Source: Rhodobacteraceae bacterium F11138 | Lineage (GTDB): Bacteria > Pseudomonadota > Alphaproteobacteria > Rhodobacterales > Rhodobacteraceae | Length of the DNA stretch: 64,000 nucleotides | Direction of reading: 5' to 3' | Assembly: GCA_016521575.1 (NCBI GenBank) | Contig: JAEKDP010000006.1 | Span: forward strand, 62,001 to 126,000 | In this document: in pieces, positions 9,073-19,951 of the stretch | Numbering within the stretch: position 1 is the first letter of the stretch | Layout of the letters: each line of letters opens with the position of its first letter | Translations under genes and position numbers: made by a program | The notes under the pieces: model-generated | The model's input: the letters and a program-made list of their open reading frames with translations, nothing else | Database searches by the model: none | What the model was told of the DNA's origin: nothing

Positions 9073-9102
9073 TTGAAAACAAACGCTTTTCGCGGATACA
9101 TA
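9073..9102 (+). promoter_or_regulatory. Candidate sigma-70 promoter of lipA
   Basis: TTGAAA at 9073-9078 and TACATA at 9097-9102 are separated by 18 bases and lie about 95 bases ahead of the lipA start. The match is fair, not strong, and no other evidence supports it. Confidence 0.35.
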
Positions 9103-9196
9103 ATGTGACCGCATAGCGGCCATGCGCGTCTGGCGGTTCTGGCGGCTTGACGTTATGGTATGAACGACGTCGACGCAGCAATCAGGGGCCGTGCCA

Positions 9197-10147
9197 ATGC
9201 GAGATCTGAAAATTCCGGAGCAACGCCATCCGGAAAAGGCCCATCGGCCCGACAATGCACAGCCCAAGAAACCGGCTTGGATCCGGGTCAAGGCCCCCGG
9301 GGGCAAGGGCTATGCCGAGACCCGCAAGATCATGCGCGACAACAACCTGGTGACGGTCTGCGAAGAAGCCGGCTGTCCGAATGTCGGCGAATGCTGGAGC
9401 CAGGGACATGCCACCATGATGATCATGGGGGACATCTGCACCCGGGGGTGTACCTTCTGCAACATCGCGACGGGGCGGCCGGACACGCTGGATGTGTTTG
9501 AGCCGGGGCGCGTGGCGCATGCGGTCGAGAAACTGGGGCTGAACCATGTGGTCATCACGTCGGTGGATCGCGATGATCTGGAGGACGGCGGGGCGGACCA
9601 TTTCGCCCAGACCATCCGCGCCGTGCGTCATCGCAGCCCCGGAACGACGATTGAAATTCTGACGCCCGATTTTCTGAAATGTGGCCCGTCGGTGCTGGAA
9701 ACCGTGGTCGAGGCGCGTCCCGACGTATTCAACCACAATCTGGAAACCGTGCCCGGACTGTACCCGACGGTGCGTCCCGGAGCGCGGTATTTTCACAGCC
9801 TGCGGCTGCTCCAGAGGGTCAAGGAAATGGATCCGGCGATGTTCACCAAATCCGGCATCATGGTCGGGTTGGGCGAGGATGCCCAGGCGGTGAAACAGGT
9901 GATGGACGACATGCGCGCGGCAGACGTCGATTTTCTGACCATCGGGCAGTATCTGCAACCCACCCCCAAACATCACGGCGTGGACCGTTTCGTGACGCCA
10001 GAAGAATTCGCCAGCTATGAAAAAGCGGCATTCGGCAAGGGTTTCCTGATGGTGTCCGCCACGCCGCTGACCCGGTCCAGCTATCATGCAGGTGATGATT
10101 TTGCCCGATTGCGGGCCGCCCGGATCGAGAGGCTGGGACAGGGCTGA
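9197..10147 (+). CDS. lipA: Lipoyl synthase
   Basis: Radical-SAM enzyme that inserts two sulfur atoms into protein-bound octanoyl groups to make the lipoyl cofactor of 2-oxoacid dehydrogenases and the glycine cleavage system. Both iron-sulfur clusters are visible: the auxiliary cluster ligands Cys55, Cys60 and Cys66 ([13 protein letters not shown]) and the radical-SAM CxxxCxxC at Cys81, Cys85 and Cys88 (CTRGCTFC). The 316-residue length is usual. ATG 9197 follows AGGGGCC; a GTG two codons upstream is the alternative. Its place just ahead of soxBDAG is notable because GcvH, a lipoyl protein, acts on glycine made by that operon, but the two are likely separate units. Confidence 0.98.
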   Translation: MRDLKIPEQRHPEKAHRPDNAQPKKPAWIRVKAPGGKGYAETRKIMRDNNLVTVCEEAGCPNVGECWSQGHATMMIMGDICTRGCTFCNIATGRPDTLDVFEPGRVAHAVEKLGLNHVVITSVDRDDLEDGGADHFAQTIRAVRHRSPGTTIEILTPDFLKCGPSVLETVVEARPDVFNHNLETVPGLYPTVRPGARYFHSLRLLQRVKEMDPAMFTKSGIMVGLGEDAQAVKQVMDDMRAADVDFLTIGQYLQPTPKHHGVDRFVTPEEFASYEKAAFGKGFLMVSATPLTRSSYHAGDDFARLRAARIERLGQG

Positions 10148-10155
10148 AACCGGGG

Positions 10156-10172
10156 CGGTCCTGTCGGGACCG
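10156..10172 (+). terminator. Possible lipA terminator hairpin
   Basis: CGGTCC and GGACCG pair around a 5-base loop, 9 bases after the lipA stop. There is no U-tract directly after it, so termination here is uncertain. Confidence 0.35.
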
Positions 10173-10281
10173 ATCAAGGGGGGCTGTGTTTCGGGGGGCT
10201 GCATCATGCAAAGCCGCTGAAACCCATTGCCAGCACCGGCCAGAGTTGCTTTGATCGCGCTGGTCGAACGCGGGGGTGGTG

Positions 10282-11535
10282 ATGCGGTTTTCCGGTCTGA
10301 AACTGTTGAAAGAGGGGCTGACCGGGAACCGGGGCTGGGAACCGCATTGGCGCGATCCGGAACCTGCGAATGAATATGACATCGTCATCATCGGCGGCGG
10401 CGGTCATGGGCTGAGCACGGCCTACTACCTGGCGCGCGAACATGGGCTGACCAATGTGGCGGTGCTGGAGAAGGGATATATCGGCGGCGGCAACGTGGGG
10501 CGCAATACCACCATCGTGCGGGCCAATTACTTTCTGCAGGGCAATTCCGAGTTCTATTCCCATTCGATGAAGCTGTGGGAAGGGCTTGAGTCGGACCTGA
10601 ATTATAACGTGATGATGTCGCAGCGCGGACTGATCAACCTGTTCCATTCGGACGGGCAGCGCGATGCGTTTGCCCGGCGGGGCAACGCGATGATCAATCA
10701 GGGGGATGACGCGGTTTTGCTGGACCGCGATGCTGTGCGCAAGTATCTGCCTTATCTCGATTTCGACAACGGCCGGTTTCCGGTCTACGGCGGGTTGCTG
10801 CATCCACGCGGCGGCACCGCGCGCCATGACGCGGTGGCCTGGGGATATGCGCGCGGGGCCGATCAGCGCGGTGTGGATATCATTCAGAATTGCGAAGTCA
10901 CCGGGATCGATATCGAGAACGGCGCGGTCAAGGGGGTGCAAACCACGCGCGGGGCGATCCGGGCGCGGAAGGTCGGGATCGTGGTCGCCGGGCGCTCGGG
11001 CCAGGTGGCGGCGATGGCGGGGATGCGTCTGCCGATCGAAAGCCATGTCTTGCAGGCCTTTGTAACCGAGGGGCTGAAACCGGTGATCGATCATGTGGTC
11101 AGCTTCGGTATGGGGCATTTCTATATCAGCCAGTCGGACAAGGGAGGGCTGGTGTTCGGTGGGGATCTGGACATGTATTCCAGCTATGCCGCGCGCGGCA
11201 ATCTGCCCATGGTCGAGCATGTGATGGAGGCGGGCATGACGCTGATGCCGATGATCGGCAAGGCCAGGGTGTTGCGCAGCTGGGGGGGGGTCATGGACAT
11301 GACGCCCGACGGCTCTCCGATTATCGACAAGACGCATATCGATGGGCTCTATGTGGATTGCGGCTGGTGCTATGGCGGGTTCAAGGCGGTACCAGCCTCG
11401 GGCAATTGTTTTGCGCATCTTCTGGCCACGGATCGCCACCATGGCGCGGCGACGGGGTTCCGGCTGGACCGGTTCCGCAGCGGGCGCGGGCTGATGGATG
11501 AAGAAGGCACCGGTGCGCAACACAATCTGCATTAG
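10282..11535 (+). CDS. soxB: Sarcosine oxidase beta subunit
   Basis: Catalytic subunit of the cytoplasmic heterotetrameric sarcosine oxidase. It oxidises sarcosine to glycine and passes the methyl group to THF or releases formaldehyde, with H2O2 as by-product. The FAD-binding Rossmann motif YDIVIIGGGGHGLSTAYYLA starts near residue 34. The HPRGGTARHD motif contains His182, by homology the likely covalent FMN attachment site. The 417-residue length is normal for SoxB. First gene of the soxBDAG operon, with 69 bases to soxD. ATG 10282 is preferred to the GTG at 10276. Confidence 0.97.
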   Translation: MRFSGLKLLKEGLTGNRGWEPHWRDPEPANEYDIVIIGGGGHGLSTAYYLAREHGLTNVAVLEKGYIGGGNVGRNTTIVRANYFLQGNSEFYSHSMKLWEGLESDLNYNVMMSQRGLINLFHSDGQRDAFARRGNAMINQGDDAVLLDRDAVRKYLPYLDFDNGRFPVYGGLLHPRGGTARHDAVAWGYARGADQRGVDIIQNCEVTGIDIENGAVKGVQTTRGAIRARKVGIVVAGRSGQVAAMAGMRLPIESHVLQAFVTEGLKPVIDHVVSFGMGHFYISQSDKGGLVFGGDLDMYSSYAARGNLPMVEHVMEAGMTLMPMIGKARVLRSWGGVMDMTPDGSPIIDKTHIDGLYVDCGWCYGGFKAVPASGNCFAHLLATDRHHGAATGFRLDRFRSGRGLMDEEGTGAQHNLH

Positions 11536-11604
11536 ATGCGGGGGGGATCGGATGAAGCACGGCGTCCGGGATTTTGACGGCAGGCAAAGGATGGAACGAA
11601 CGCG

Positions 11605-11880
11605 ATGAGGATCATCTGTCCGATATGCGGCGCGCGGGATCGGCGCGAATATTACTATCAGGGCGATGCTGTGGCGCTGCAGCGGCCGGCCCCCGATGCC
11701 GGAGAAGCGGCATGGGACGCGTATCTGCATTTGCGCGACAACCCGGCAGGGGTGACGCGGGACCTGTGGTACCACGAAGCCGGGTGCGGCTCCTGGGTGG
11801 TGGTGACGCGCAACACGGTGACGCATGAGGTGCAGGACACTGTGCTGGCCGCGCCTGTCAACGCGGACAATGCGCCATGA
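11605..11880 (+). CDS. soxD: Sarcosine oxidase delta subunit
   Basis: Small 91-residue zinc-binding subunit of heterotetrameric sarcosine oxidase. The N-terminal CPICGARD and the later WYHEAGCGSW supply the Cys/His ligands expected for the structural zinc. Typical conserved text includes LHLRDNPAGVTRDLWYHE. The start at 11605 gives MRIICPICGARD. Its stop codon overlaps the soxA start (ATGA), which implies translational coupling inside the operon. Confidence 0.97.
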   Translation: MRIICPICGARDRREYYYQGDAVALQRPAPDAGEAAWDAYLHLRDNPAGVTRDLWYHEAGCGSWVVVTRNTVTHEVQDTVLAAPVNADNAP

Positions 11881-14810
11881 GAGTTGCCGACAAGGGGCTG
11901 ATCGACCGCAGTCGCCCGGTGCGGTTCCTGTTTGACGGGACGGCCTACGATGGCTTTGCCGGGGATACTCTGGCCTCGGCCTTGCTGGCCAATGATGTGC
12001 GGCTGGTCGGGCGCTCGTTCAAATATCACCGCCCGCGCGGGATTCTGACGGCGGGCAGCGAAGAGCCCAATGCGCTGGTCACCGTTGGACGTGGCGCGGG
12101 GGCAGAACCGAATGTGCGGGCGACTGTACAGGAAATCCATGCCGGGCTGGAGGCACGCAGCCAGAACCGCTGGCCGAACCTGTCGCTGGACGTGATGGCG
12201 ATCAACGATCTGGCTGCTCCGTTTCTGGGGGCGGGGTTTTATTACAAGACGTTCATGTGGCCCTCGCAGTTCTGGGAAAAACTCTATGAACCGGTGATCC
12301 GCCGGGCCGCCGGGCTGGGAGCATTGTCGGGGCGCAACAACCCGGACAAATATGAACGCGCCTATGCGTTCTGCGATCTTCTGGTGATCGGGGCGGGACC
12401 GGCAGGGTTGATGGCGGCGTTGTTGGCGGCGCGCGCCGGAGCGGATGTGATCCTTGCGGATGAAGACAGTCGCATGGGCGGGCGCCTGTTGGCCGAAACC
12501 GACGAGATCGACGGCAAACCGGGCGCGGCCTGGGTCGATGCGGTGCTGGCGGAACTGGGGGCGCTGGACAACGTGCGGCTGATGTCGCGCACAACCGTGA
12601 CCGGGGCCTATGATAGCGGGACCTTTGGCGCGCTTGAACGGGTCGGCCATCATGTGGCGGCGCGCCCGGCCACCTTGCCGCTTGAGACGTTCTGGCGGAT
12701 CGTGGCAAAACGTTCGATCCTGGCGTCTGGCGCGTTGGAGCGCCCGGTCGCCTTTCGCAACAATGATCGGCCGGGGATCATGACTGCGGGTGCGGTGCGT
12801 GCCTATCTGAACCGATGGGGGGTGGCCCCGGGACAGAAGGTGACGGTGTTTGGCAACACGGACGACATACATCGCACAGCACATGACCTGCTGGCCGCCG
12901 GGGTGCATGTGGCCGGGGTGATCGACAGCCGACACGATGCGCCGGATTCCAGCGATTTTCGCGTGTTCAAGGGGGCGATGGTCAGCAACAGTTCCGGTCG
13001 CCGTGGTCTGGACAGCATAACCATCCGCAGCGTTGCCGGCGAAGACAGGCTGGCGACCGATTGTCTGGCCATGTCCGGTGGATGGAACCCGACCGTGCAT
13101 CTGAGCTGTCACATGAACGGCCGCCCGGTCTGGCGCGAGGATATTCTGGCCTTTGTTCCGGCGGCGGACACCGTTCCCGGAACGGCGGTTGCGGGGGCTT
13201 GCAACGGCGCTTTTTCCACCGCTGCCTGTCTGCGCGAAGGGGCACAGGCCGCCACGGCCGCATTGCAGGCTTTGGACAGGGCTGTGCCCGATGTTCCGCT
13301 GCCGCACAGCGAAGACGCGCCCTACAGGATCGCGCCGCTCTGGGCGGTGCCGGGGCGCGGCCGGGCCTGGCTGGATTTTCAGAACGATGTTTGCGTCAAG
13401 GACGTGAAACAGGCCGCGCAGGAAAACTTCCGTTCGGTCGAGCATATGAAACGCTATACCACCCAGGGCATGGCAACGGATCAGGGCAAGAACTCCAACG
13501 TGGCCGCACTTGCCATTCTTGCCGATGCCACCGGGCGTTCCATTCCCGGCACCGGCACCACCACGTTCCGCCCGCCGTTCAGCCCGGTATCGATCGCCGC
13601 GATGGGGGCCGAAGCGCAGGGCAAGGGGTTTGCGCCGGAACGTTTTACCACCAGCCATGCCGCCAGCGTCGAACGCAATGCGCCGATGATCGAGGCGGGT
13701 TTATGGTATCGCCCCAGTTACTTTCCGGCACCGGGTGAAACCACATGGCGGCAATCCTGTGACCGCGAAGTCGGCATGGTGCGCAATTCGGTCGGCATTT
13801 GTGACGTTTCCACATTGGGCAAAATCGACATTCAGGGACCGGATGCCGCTGCCCTGCTGGATTTTGTCTATGCAAACACCTTCAGTACGCTGAAAGTCGG
13901 GCGTACCCGCTATGGGCTGATGCTGCGGGAAGACGGGCATGTCATGGATGACGGCACGACGGCACGGCTGGGCGAGCATCATTTCCTGATGACCACGACT
14001 ACGGCAGCGGCCGGGCAGGTGATGCGGCACCTGGATTTCGCGCATCAGGGTCTGCGGCCCGATCTGGATGTCGCGATGACGTCGGTCACCGAACAATGGG
14101 CGCAGTTCGCCATTACCGGGCCGAAATCGCGTGAATTGCTGAACGGTCTGCTCGATGCCGAACTGACCGATGCGGACTGGCCGTTCATGGCCTGTGGGGC
14201 GGTTTCGGTGGCCGGCGTTGATGGGCGGCTGTTCCGTATTTCGTTCTCAGGCGAACATGCCTATGAGCTGGCCGTTCCGTCGCGCTATGGCGACAGTCTG
14301 TTCCGGACCCTGGTGGCCCGCGCCGAAACGATGGGCGGTGGGGCATATGGTATGGAAGCCCTGAATGTGCTGCGGATCGAAAAAGGCTTCATCACCCATG
14401 CCGAGATCCACGGGCGCACGACCGCCTTTGATATCGGAATGGAGCGCATGGTGGCATCCGGCAAGGATTGCATCGGCAAGACCATGAGCAGGCGTGAGGG
14501 CTTGAGCGGGGCGCAGCGCGAGCAACTGGTCGGGTTGAAACCGGTCGGGGCGGTCCGCCAACTGAGCGCGGGGGCATATCTGTTTCAGGCCGATGACGAT
14601 CCGGTCCGCGTGAACGAACAGGGCTATGTCACCTCGGTTGCCTATTCCCCGACGCTGGGTCAGATGCTGGCGCTGGCCTTTCTGAAAGACGGCCGGGCGC
14701 GGCACGGGCAAAAGATACGCATGGTGGACCATCTGCGGGAACTGGATGCCCTGTGCGAGGTGGTCGATCCGGTATTCTTTGATCCGGACGGAGGACGGGC
14801 CCGTGGTTGA
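11877..14810 (+). CDS. soxA: Sarcosine oxidase alpha subunit
   Basis: Large 977-residue subunit of heterotetrameric sarcosine oxidase. An N-terminal 2Fe-2S-ferredoxin-like domain (FLFDGTAYDGFAGDTLASAL, SFKYHRPRG) precedes a nucleotide-binding domain with VIGAGPAGLMAALLAARAG near 169-187. The C-terminal ~380 residues form a GcvT-like folate-binding domain (ERNAPMIEAGLWYRPSYF onward, then VGICDVSTLGKIDIQGPDA). The family uses this subunit to bind NAD and to pass the methyl group of sarcosine to tetrahydrofolate. It overlaps soxD at its start and soxG at its end. Length is normal. Confidence 0.98.
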   Translation: MRVADKGLIDRSRPVRFLFDGTAYDGFAGDTLASALLANDVRLVGRSFKYHRPRGILTAGSEEPNALVTVGRGAGAEPNVRATVQEIHAGLEARSQNRWPNLSLDVMAINDLAAPFLGAGFYYKTFMWPSQFWEKLYEPVIRRAAGLGALSGRNNPDKYERAYAFCDLLVIGAGPAGLMAALLAARAGADVILADEDSRMGGRLLAETDEIDGKPGAAWVDAVLAELGALDNVRLMSRTTVTGAYDSGTFGALERVGHHVAARPATLPLETFWRIVAKRSILASGALERPVAFRNNDRPGIMTAGAVRAYLNRWGVAPGQKVTVFGNTDDIHRTAHDLLAAGVHVAGVIDSRHDAPDSSDFRVFKGAMVSNSSGRRGLDSITIRSVAGEDRLATDCLAMSGGWNPTVHLSCHMNGRPVWREDILAFVPAADTVPGTAVAGACNGAFSTAACLREGAQAATAALQALDRAVPDVPLPHSEDAPYRIAPLWAVPGRGRAWLDFQNDVCVKDVKQAAQENFRSVEHMKRYTTQGMATDQGKNSNVAALAILADATGRSIPGTGTTTFRPPFSPVSIAAMGAEAQGKGFAPERFTTSHAASVERNAPMIEAGLWYRPSYFPAPGETTWRQSCDREVGMVRNSVGICDVSTLGKIDIQGPDAAALLDFVYANTFSTLKVGRTRYGLMLREDGHVMDDGTTARLGEHHFLMTTTTAAAGQVMRHLDFAHQGLRPDLDVAMTSVTEQWAQFAITGPKSRELLNGLLDAELTDADWPFMACGAVSVAGVDGRLFRISFSGEHAYELAVPSRYGDSLFRTLVARAETMGGGAYGMEALNVLRIEKGFITHAEIHGRTTAFDIGMERMVASGKDCIGKTMSRREGLSGAQREQLVGLKPVGAVRQLSAGAYLFQADDDPVRVNEQGYVTSVAYSPTLGQMLALAFLKDGRARHGQKIRMVDHLRELDALCEVVDPVFFDPDGGRARG

Positions 14811-15348
14811 ACTGATCGCAAGAACACCCTGTCAGGCGTTGCTTCCGCTGGAAATAGGCGGGGTTGTGGTGCGCGAGGAAGATGTCGGACGATTGACCTC
14901 GATCATGCCATATCGCGGACAGCATGCGGCGGTGTCCGCAACACTGAAAGCCGCACATGGGATTGAATTGCCCGCGCCGGGACGGATGTATGAAGCGCAG
15001 TGCGCGCAGGCGATCTGGTTCGGCCGGGGGCAGACGATGCTGATCGGCCCCGCGCCGGACGCGGCTTTGTCGCGCGATGCGGCGCTGACCGATCAAAGCG
15101 ATGCCTGGGCGGTCGTGCGGCTGCACGGCGACAGCGCCGAGGATGTTCTGGCGCGGCTGGTGCCGGTGGATCTGCGCGCCGCATCGTTCTCCTGCGGCCA
15201 TACGGCGCGGACCCGGCTGATGCACCTGGCGGCATCGATCACCCGCCTGGACGATCGCACGTTTCGCATCATGGTATTCCGTTCGATGGCGATGACACTG
15301 GTGCATGATTTGAAAACGGCAATGGAAGGCGTCGCCGCGCGCAGGTAG
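14803..15348 (+). CDS. soxG: Sarcosine oxidase gamma subunit
   Basis: The 181-residue gamma subunit of heterotetrameric sarcosine oxidase, a GcvT-like structural subunit of the cytoplasmic complex. Conserved stretches include TLKAAHGIELPAPGRM near 50 and CGHTARTRLMHLAASITRL near 130. The start is taken as GTG 14803, eight bases before the soxA stop, because GGAGGA stands just ahead; a longer reading would overlap soxA by 65 bases. Last gene of soxBDAG. Confidence 0.93.
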   Translation: MVELIARTPCQALLPLEIGGVVVREEDVGRLTSIMPYRGQHAAVSATLKAAHGIELPAPGRMYEAQCAQAIWFGRGQTMLIGPAPDAALSRDAALTDQSDAWAVVRLHGDSAEDVLARLVPVDLRAASFSCGHTARTRLMHLAASITRLDDRTFRIMVFRSMAMTLVHDLKTAMEGVAARR

Positions 15349-15382
15349 TCTGTGCCAACCTTAACTGATTCCGGAGAGACCC

Positions 15383-15718
15383 ATGTTCCGCATTGCGATT
15401 GCCGCCTGCCTGTTGGCATCCCCCCTGATGGCCGCCGAAACCAAGGAAGAAAGCTGTGGCTATCAGGCCGATGTCATGCGCGCGGTGCAACAGGCGCGTC
15501 TGGACAGGGTAAAAGAGGCGGATGTGGCCGATACGATCGCGGCGACCAACCCCGGCTGGCCGGAAAATTACAATGCTGCCATCCCGCAGTTGACCCAATT
15601 CGTCTACAGTCAGAAGATGCGTCACCTGCGCAAGGAAGACTTGGGCGCAACGTTGCGTGAACAATGCCTTGAGAACTGGGACCAGATCCAGAAAATGCAA
15701 AAGGACCTGAAGAACTGA
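15383..15718 (+). CDS. Small secreted protein of unknown function
   Basis: A 111-residue protein with a clear signal peptide (MFRIAIAACLLASPLMA, cleavage after Ala17 or Ala18). The mature part is charged and mainly helical, with two Cys residues: one near position 25 (ESCGYQADV) and one near 96 (EQCLENW), possibly a disulfide in the periplasm. ATG 15383 follows GGAGAG. It stands 34 bases after soxG and one base before dnaG, so it may be read through with dnaG. I do not recognise the family. Confidence 0.75.
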   Translation: MFRIAIAACLLASPLMAAETKEESCGYQADVMRAVQQARLDRVKEADVADTIAATNPGWPENYNAAIPQLTQFVYSQKMRHLRKEDLGATLREQCLENWDQIQKMQKDLKN

Positions 15719-15719
15719 T

Positions 15720-17657
15720 ATGGCGCTGCCCCCCGGCTTTCTGGAAGAACTGCGCAGCCGCGCAAGCCTGTCACAGGTTGTCGGGCGCAAAGTCATCTGG
15801 GATACGCGCAAATCCAACCAGGGCAAGGGCGATATGTGGGCACCTTGCCCGTTCCATCAGGAAAAATCCGCATCGTTTCACGTCGATGACCGCAAGGGAT
15901 TCTATTATTGCTTTGGCTGTCATGCCAAGGGGGACGCGATTTCCTTTGTGCAGGAAACCGAGAATGTCGGCTTCATGGAGGCTGTCGAAATTCTGGCGGG
16001 CGAAGCCGGAATGCAGATGCCCGAACGCGACCCCCGCGCGCAGGAAAAAACCGACCGGCGCGCAAAGCTGGCAGAGGTCATGGAGCAAGCGGTGCAGTTT
16101 TTCCGCTTGCAGTTGCGCACCGGTGCAGCGGCGCAAACCCGCGCCTATCTGGATCGTCGCAGGCTGAGCCAGCAACAGCAGGAACACTGGCAGATCGGTT
16201 TCGCGCCGGACGGGTGGCAGGGCCTGTGGGATCACCTGCGCGGCAAGGGCGTGGCCGAAGACCTGATTCTGGCGGCGGGGCTGGCAAAGCCATCCGGCAG
16301 CGGCGGGCGGCCCTATGACACGTTCCGCAACCGGATCATGTTCCCGATCCGCGATGCGCGTGGGCGTTGCATCGCCTTTGGCGGGCGCGCGATGGACCCT
16401 GCGGACAAGGCCAAATACCTGAATTCGCCGGAAACCGATCTCTTTGACAAGGGGCGCAGCCTTTATAACCACGGCCCCGCGCGTACCGCCGCAGGCAAGG
16501 GCCAGCCGCTGATCGTGGCCGAAGGCTATATGGATGTGATCGCGCTGGAGGCGGGGGGCTTTCAGGCGGCTGTCGCGCCGTTGGGCACGGCGATTACGGA
16601 AACGCAGTTGCAGATGCTGTGGCGCATTGCGCCCGAACCGATCATCGCGCTGGATGGCGATGCCGCCGGTCTGAACGCGGCGATGCGTCTGATCGATCTG
16701 GCCTTGCCTTTGCTTGAGGCGGGGCAATCCCTGCGCTTTGCCATCATGCCCGAAAAGATGGATCCCGACGATCTGATCCGCGACAAGGGGCCCGCAGCCA
16801 TGCAGAAGCTGTTGGATCAGGCGGTGCCGATGGTTCAACTGCTCTGGCGCCGGGAAACCGAGGGACGGAATTTTGATAGCCCCGAACGCAGGGCGATGCT
16901 GGACAAGGCGCTGCGTGACCGAATCAAGGCCATTCGCGACCCGTCAATTCGCAGCCACTACGGACAGGAAATAAAGAACCTGCGATGGGAGCTGTTTGCG
17001 CCGCGGCGCGTATCCAGGCGCAAGCCCTGGAAACCTGGCGTCAGTGCAGCACCGGTGCCGATGCCGGGAACGCGGGCGTCGATGCTGGTGGTGGCAGACG
17101 AGGCCATGCAGGACCAGATGCGCGAGGCGGTCATTCTGGCCGCGGTGATCGCAACGCCGCAGATCATCCCCGAGTTCGAAAGCGGCCTTGAAACCATGCG
17201 GTGCAACGATCCGGCACATGCGCGTCTGCGCGACCTGATCCTGCAACATTCCGAAACCGAGGACCTGAAAGACACGATTTGCGCCGCAATGGGTGAGGAG
17301 GCCCTTGAAAATCTGCACGCGCTTCGCCATGTGGCTATCAACCCCTGTGTGCGCAACCCGGGCGATGTTGAACTGGCGCGGATGACGCTGGAAGAGGAAC
17401 TCGCCAAACTCAAGGCGCGGCATGGTCTGAACACCGAGATCGCCGAGGCGGTCGAGGATCTGAGCGACGTGGCCGATGAGGCGCTGACGTGGCGGCTGTC
17501 GCAGGCCGCGCAGGCGCGCAATCGGGCAATTCGAAGTGAGCATGAGGACAAAGCCGAATACGATACTGGCGAGAACGGTGCCCGAATCAATCGCGACGAA
17601 CGTCAGCGATTCGATGCCCTGTTGGACAAGATAGGGCACATGAAGCCGGGCCGGTGA
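15720..17657 (+). CDS. dnaG: DNA primase
   Basis: Primase that makes RNA primers for the lagging strand; acts with DnaB helicase at the fork. The 645-residue protein has the CHC2 zinc finger (Cys43, His46, Cys64, Cys67) at the N-terminus. The TOPRIM catalytic core has Glu268 in VAEGYMDVIAL and an Asp cluster in IIALDGDAAGLNAAM. The C-terminal third is helical and is the DnaB-interaction region. The ATG is one base after the stop of the preceding small gene. dnaG followed by rpoD is the alphaproteobacterial form of the macromolecular synthesis operon, without rpsU. Confidence 0.98.
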   Translation: MALPPGFLEELRSRASLSQVVGRKVIWDTRKSNQGKGDMWAPCPFHQEKSASFHVDDRKGFYYCFGCHAKGDAISFVQETENVGFMEAVEILAGEAGMQMPERDPRAQEKTDRRAKLAEVMEQAVQFFRLQLRTGAAAQTRAYLDRRRLSQQQQEHWQIGFAPDGWQGLWDHLRGKGVAEDLILAAGLAKPSGSGGRPYDTFRNRIMFPIRDARGRCIAFGGRAMDPADKAKYLNSPETDLFDKGRSLYNHGPARTAAGKGQPLIVAEGYMDVIALEAGGFQAAVAPLGTAITETQLQMLWRIAPEPIIALDGDAAGLNAAMRLIDLALPLLEAGQSLRFAIMPEKMDPDDLIRDKGPAAMQKLLDQAVPMVQLLWRRETEGRNFDSPERRAMLDKALRDRIKAIRDPSIRSHYGQEIKNLRWELFAPRRVSRRKPWKPGVSAAPVPMPGTRASMLVVADEAMQDQMREAVILAAVIATPQIIPEFESGLETMRCNDPAHARLRDLILQHSETEDLKDTICAAMGEEALENLHALRHVAINPCVRNPGDVELARMTLEEELAKLKARHGLNTEIAEAVEDLSDVADEALTWRLSQAAQARNRAIRSEHEDKAEYDTGENGARINRDERQRFDALLDKIGHMKPGR

Positions 17658-17671
17658 TGTGTTTTGGTAAA

Positions 17672-17750
17672 GAATCGCTAAAGAAAAACGGGTAAACGGG
17701 GTGACGAATCACTCGATGCAGCTAATGATTCGCCGCAAGCGAATCACCCC
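17672..17750 (+). promoter_or_regulatory. rpoD leader with four GANTC sites and nested inverted repeats
   Basis: Four CcrM-type GANTC sites (17672, 17706, 17727, 17741) lie in 74 bases. GATTCGC (17727-17733) pairs with GCGAATC (17739-17745), and GGGGTGA (17698-17704) pairs with TCACCCC (17744-17750). The region precedes the rpoD start at 17771 and follows the dnaG stop. No clear -35/-10 pair was identified, so the promoter position is not fixed. Confidence 0.5.
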
Positions 17751-17770
17751 AGCCCGCGCAGGAGCACTTA

Positions 17771-19756
<1,986 letters not shown>

Positions 19757-19778
19757 AGTCGGCGCAAAAGACTACGAC

Positions 19779-19808
19779 GGCCCCCTCAGTGAACCGCTTG
19801 CGGGGGCC
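19779..19808 (+). terminator. Probable rpoD terminator hairpin
   Basis: A 7-bp stem (GGCCCCC 19779-19785 and GGGGGCC 19802-19808) with a 16-base loop lies 22 bases past the rpoD stop, in the convergent gap with the ddaH gene. There is no U-tract, so it may act as a Rho-linked or bidirectional barrier. Confidence 0.5.
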
Positions 19809-19951
19809 GGGTTGTGTGCGGCGACAAGGTCGGGCTGTGCGAACGTGCTGCGCTCGAGTGCAATCGCCACGCACAGTGAACGCGCAGTGGATTGCAAACG
19901 CGTCCGCACCATGCCCGGCAGACCGATGAAGCTGGTAGATTGCTATAGGCT

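Noticed and set aside
9182-10207. 341-codon frame antisense to lipA
   Set aside because: lipA has every cluster ligand on the plus strand; the reverse frame has none of a real protein's features.
11658-13658. 666-codon frame antisense to soxD/soxA
   Set aside because: soxD and soxA are conserved on the opposite strand; the antisense product has no domain and an Arg/His/Pro-rich composition typical of shadow frames.
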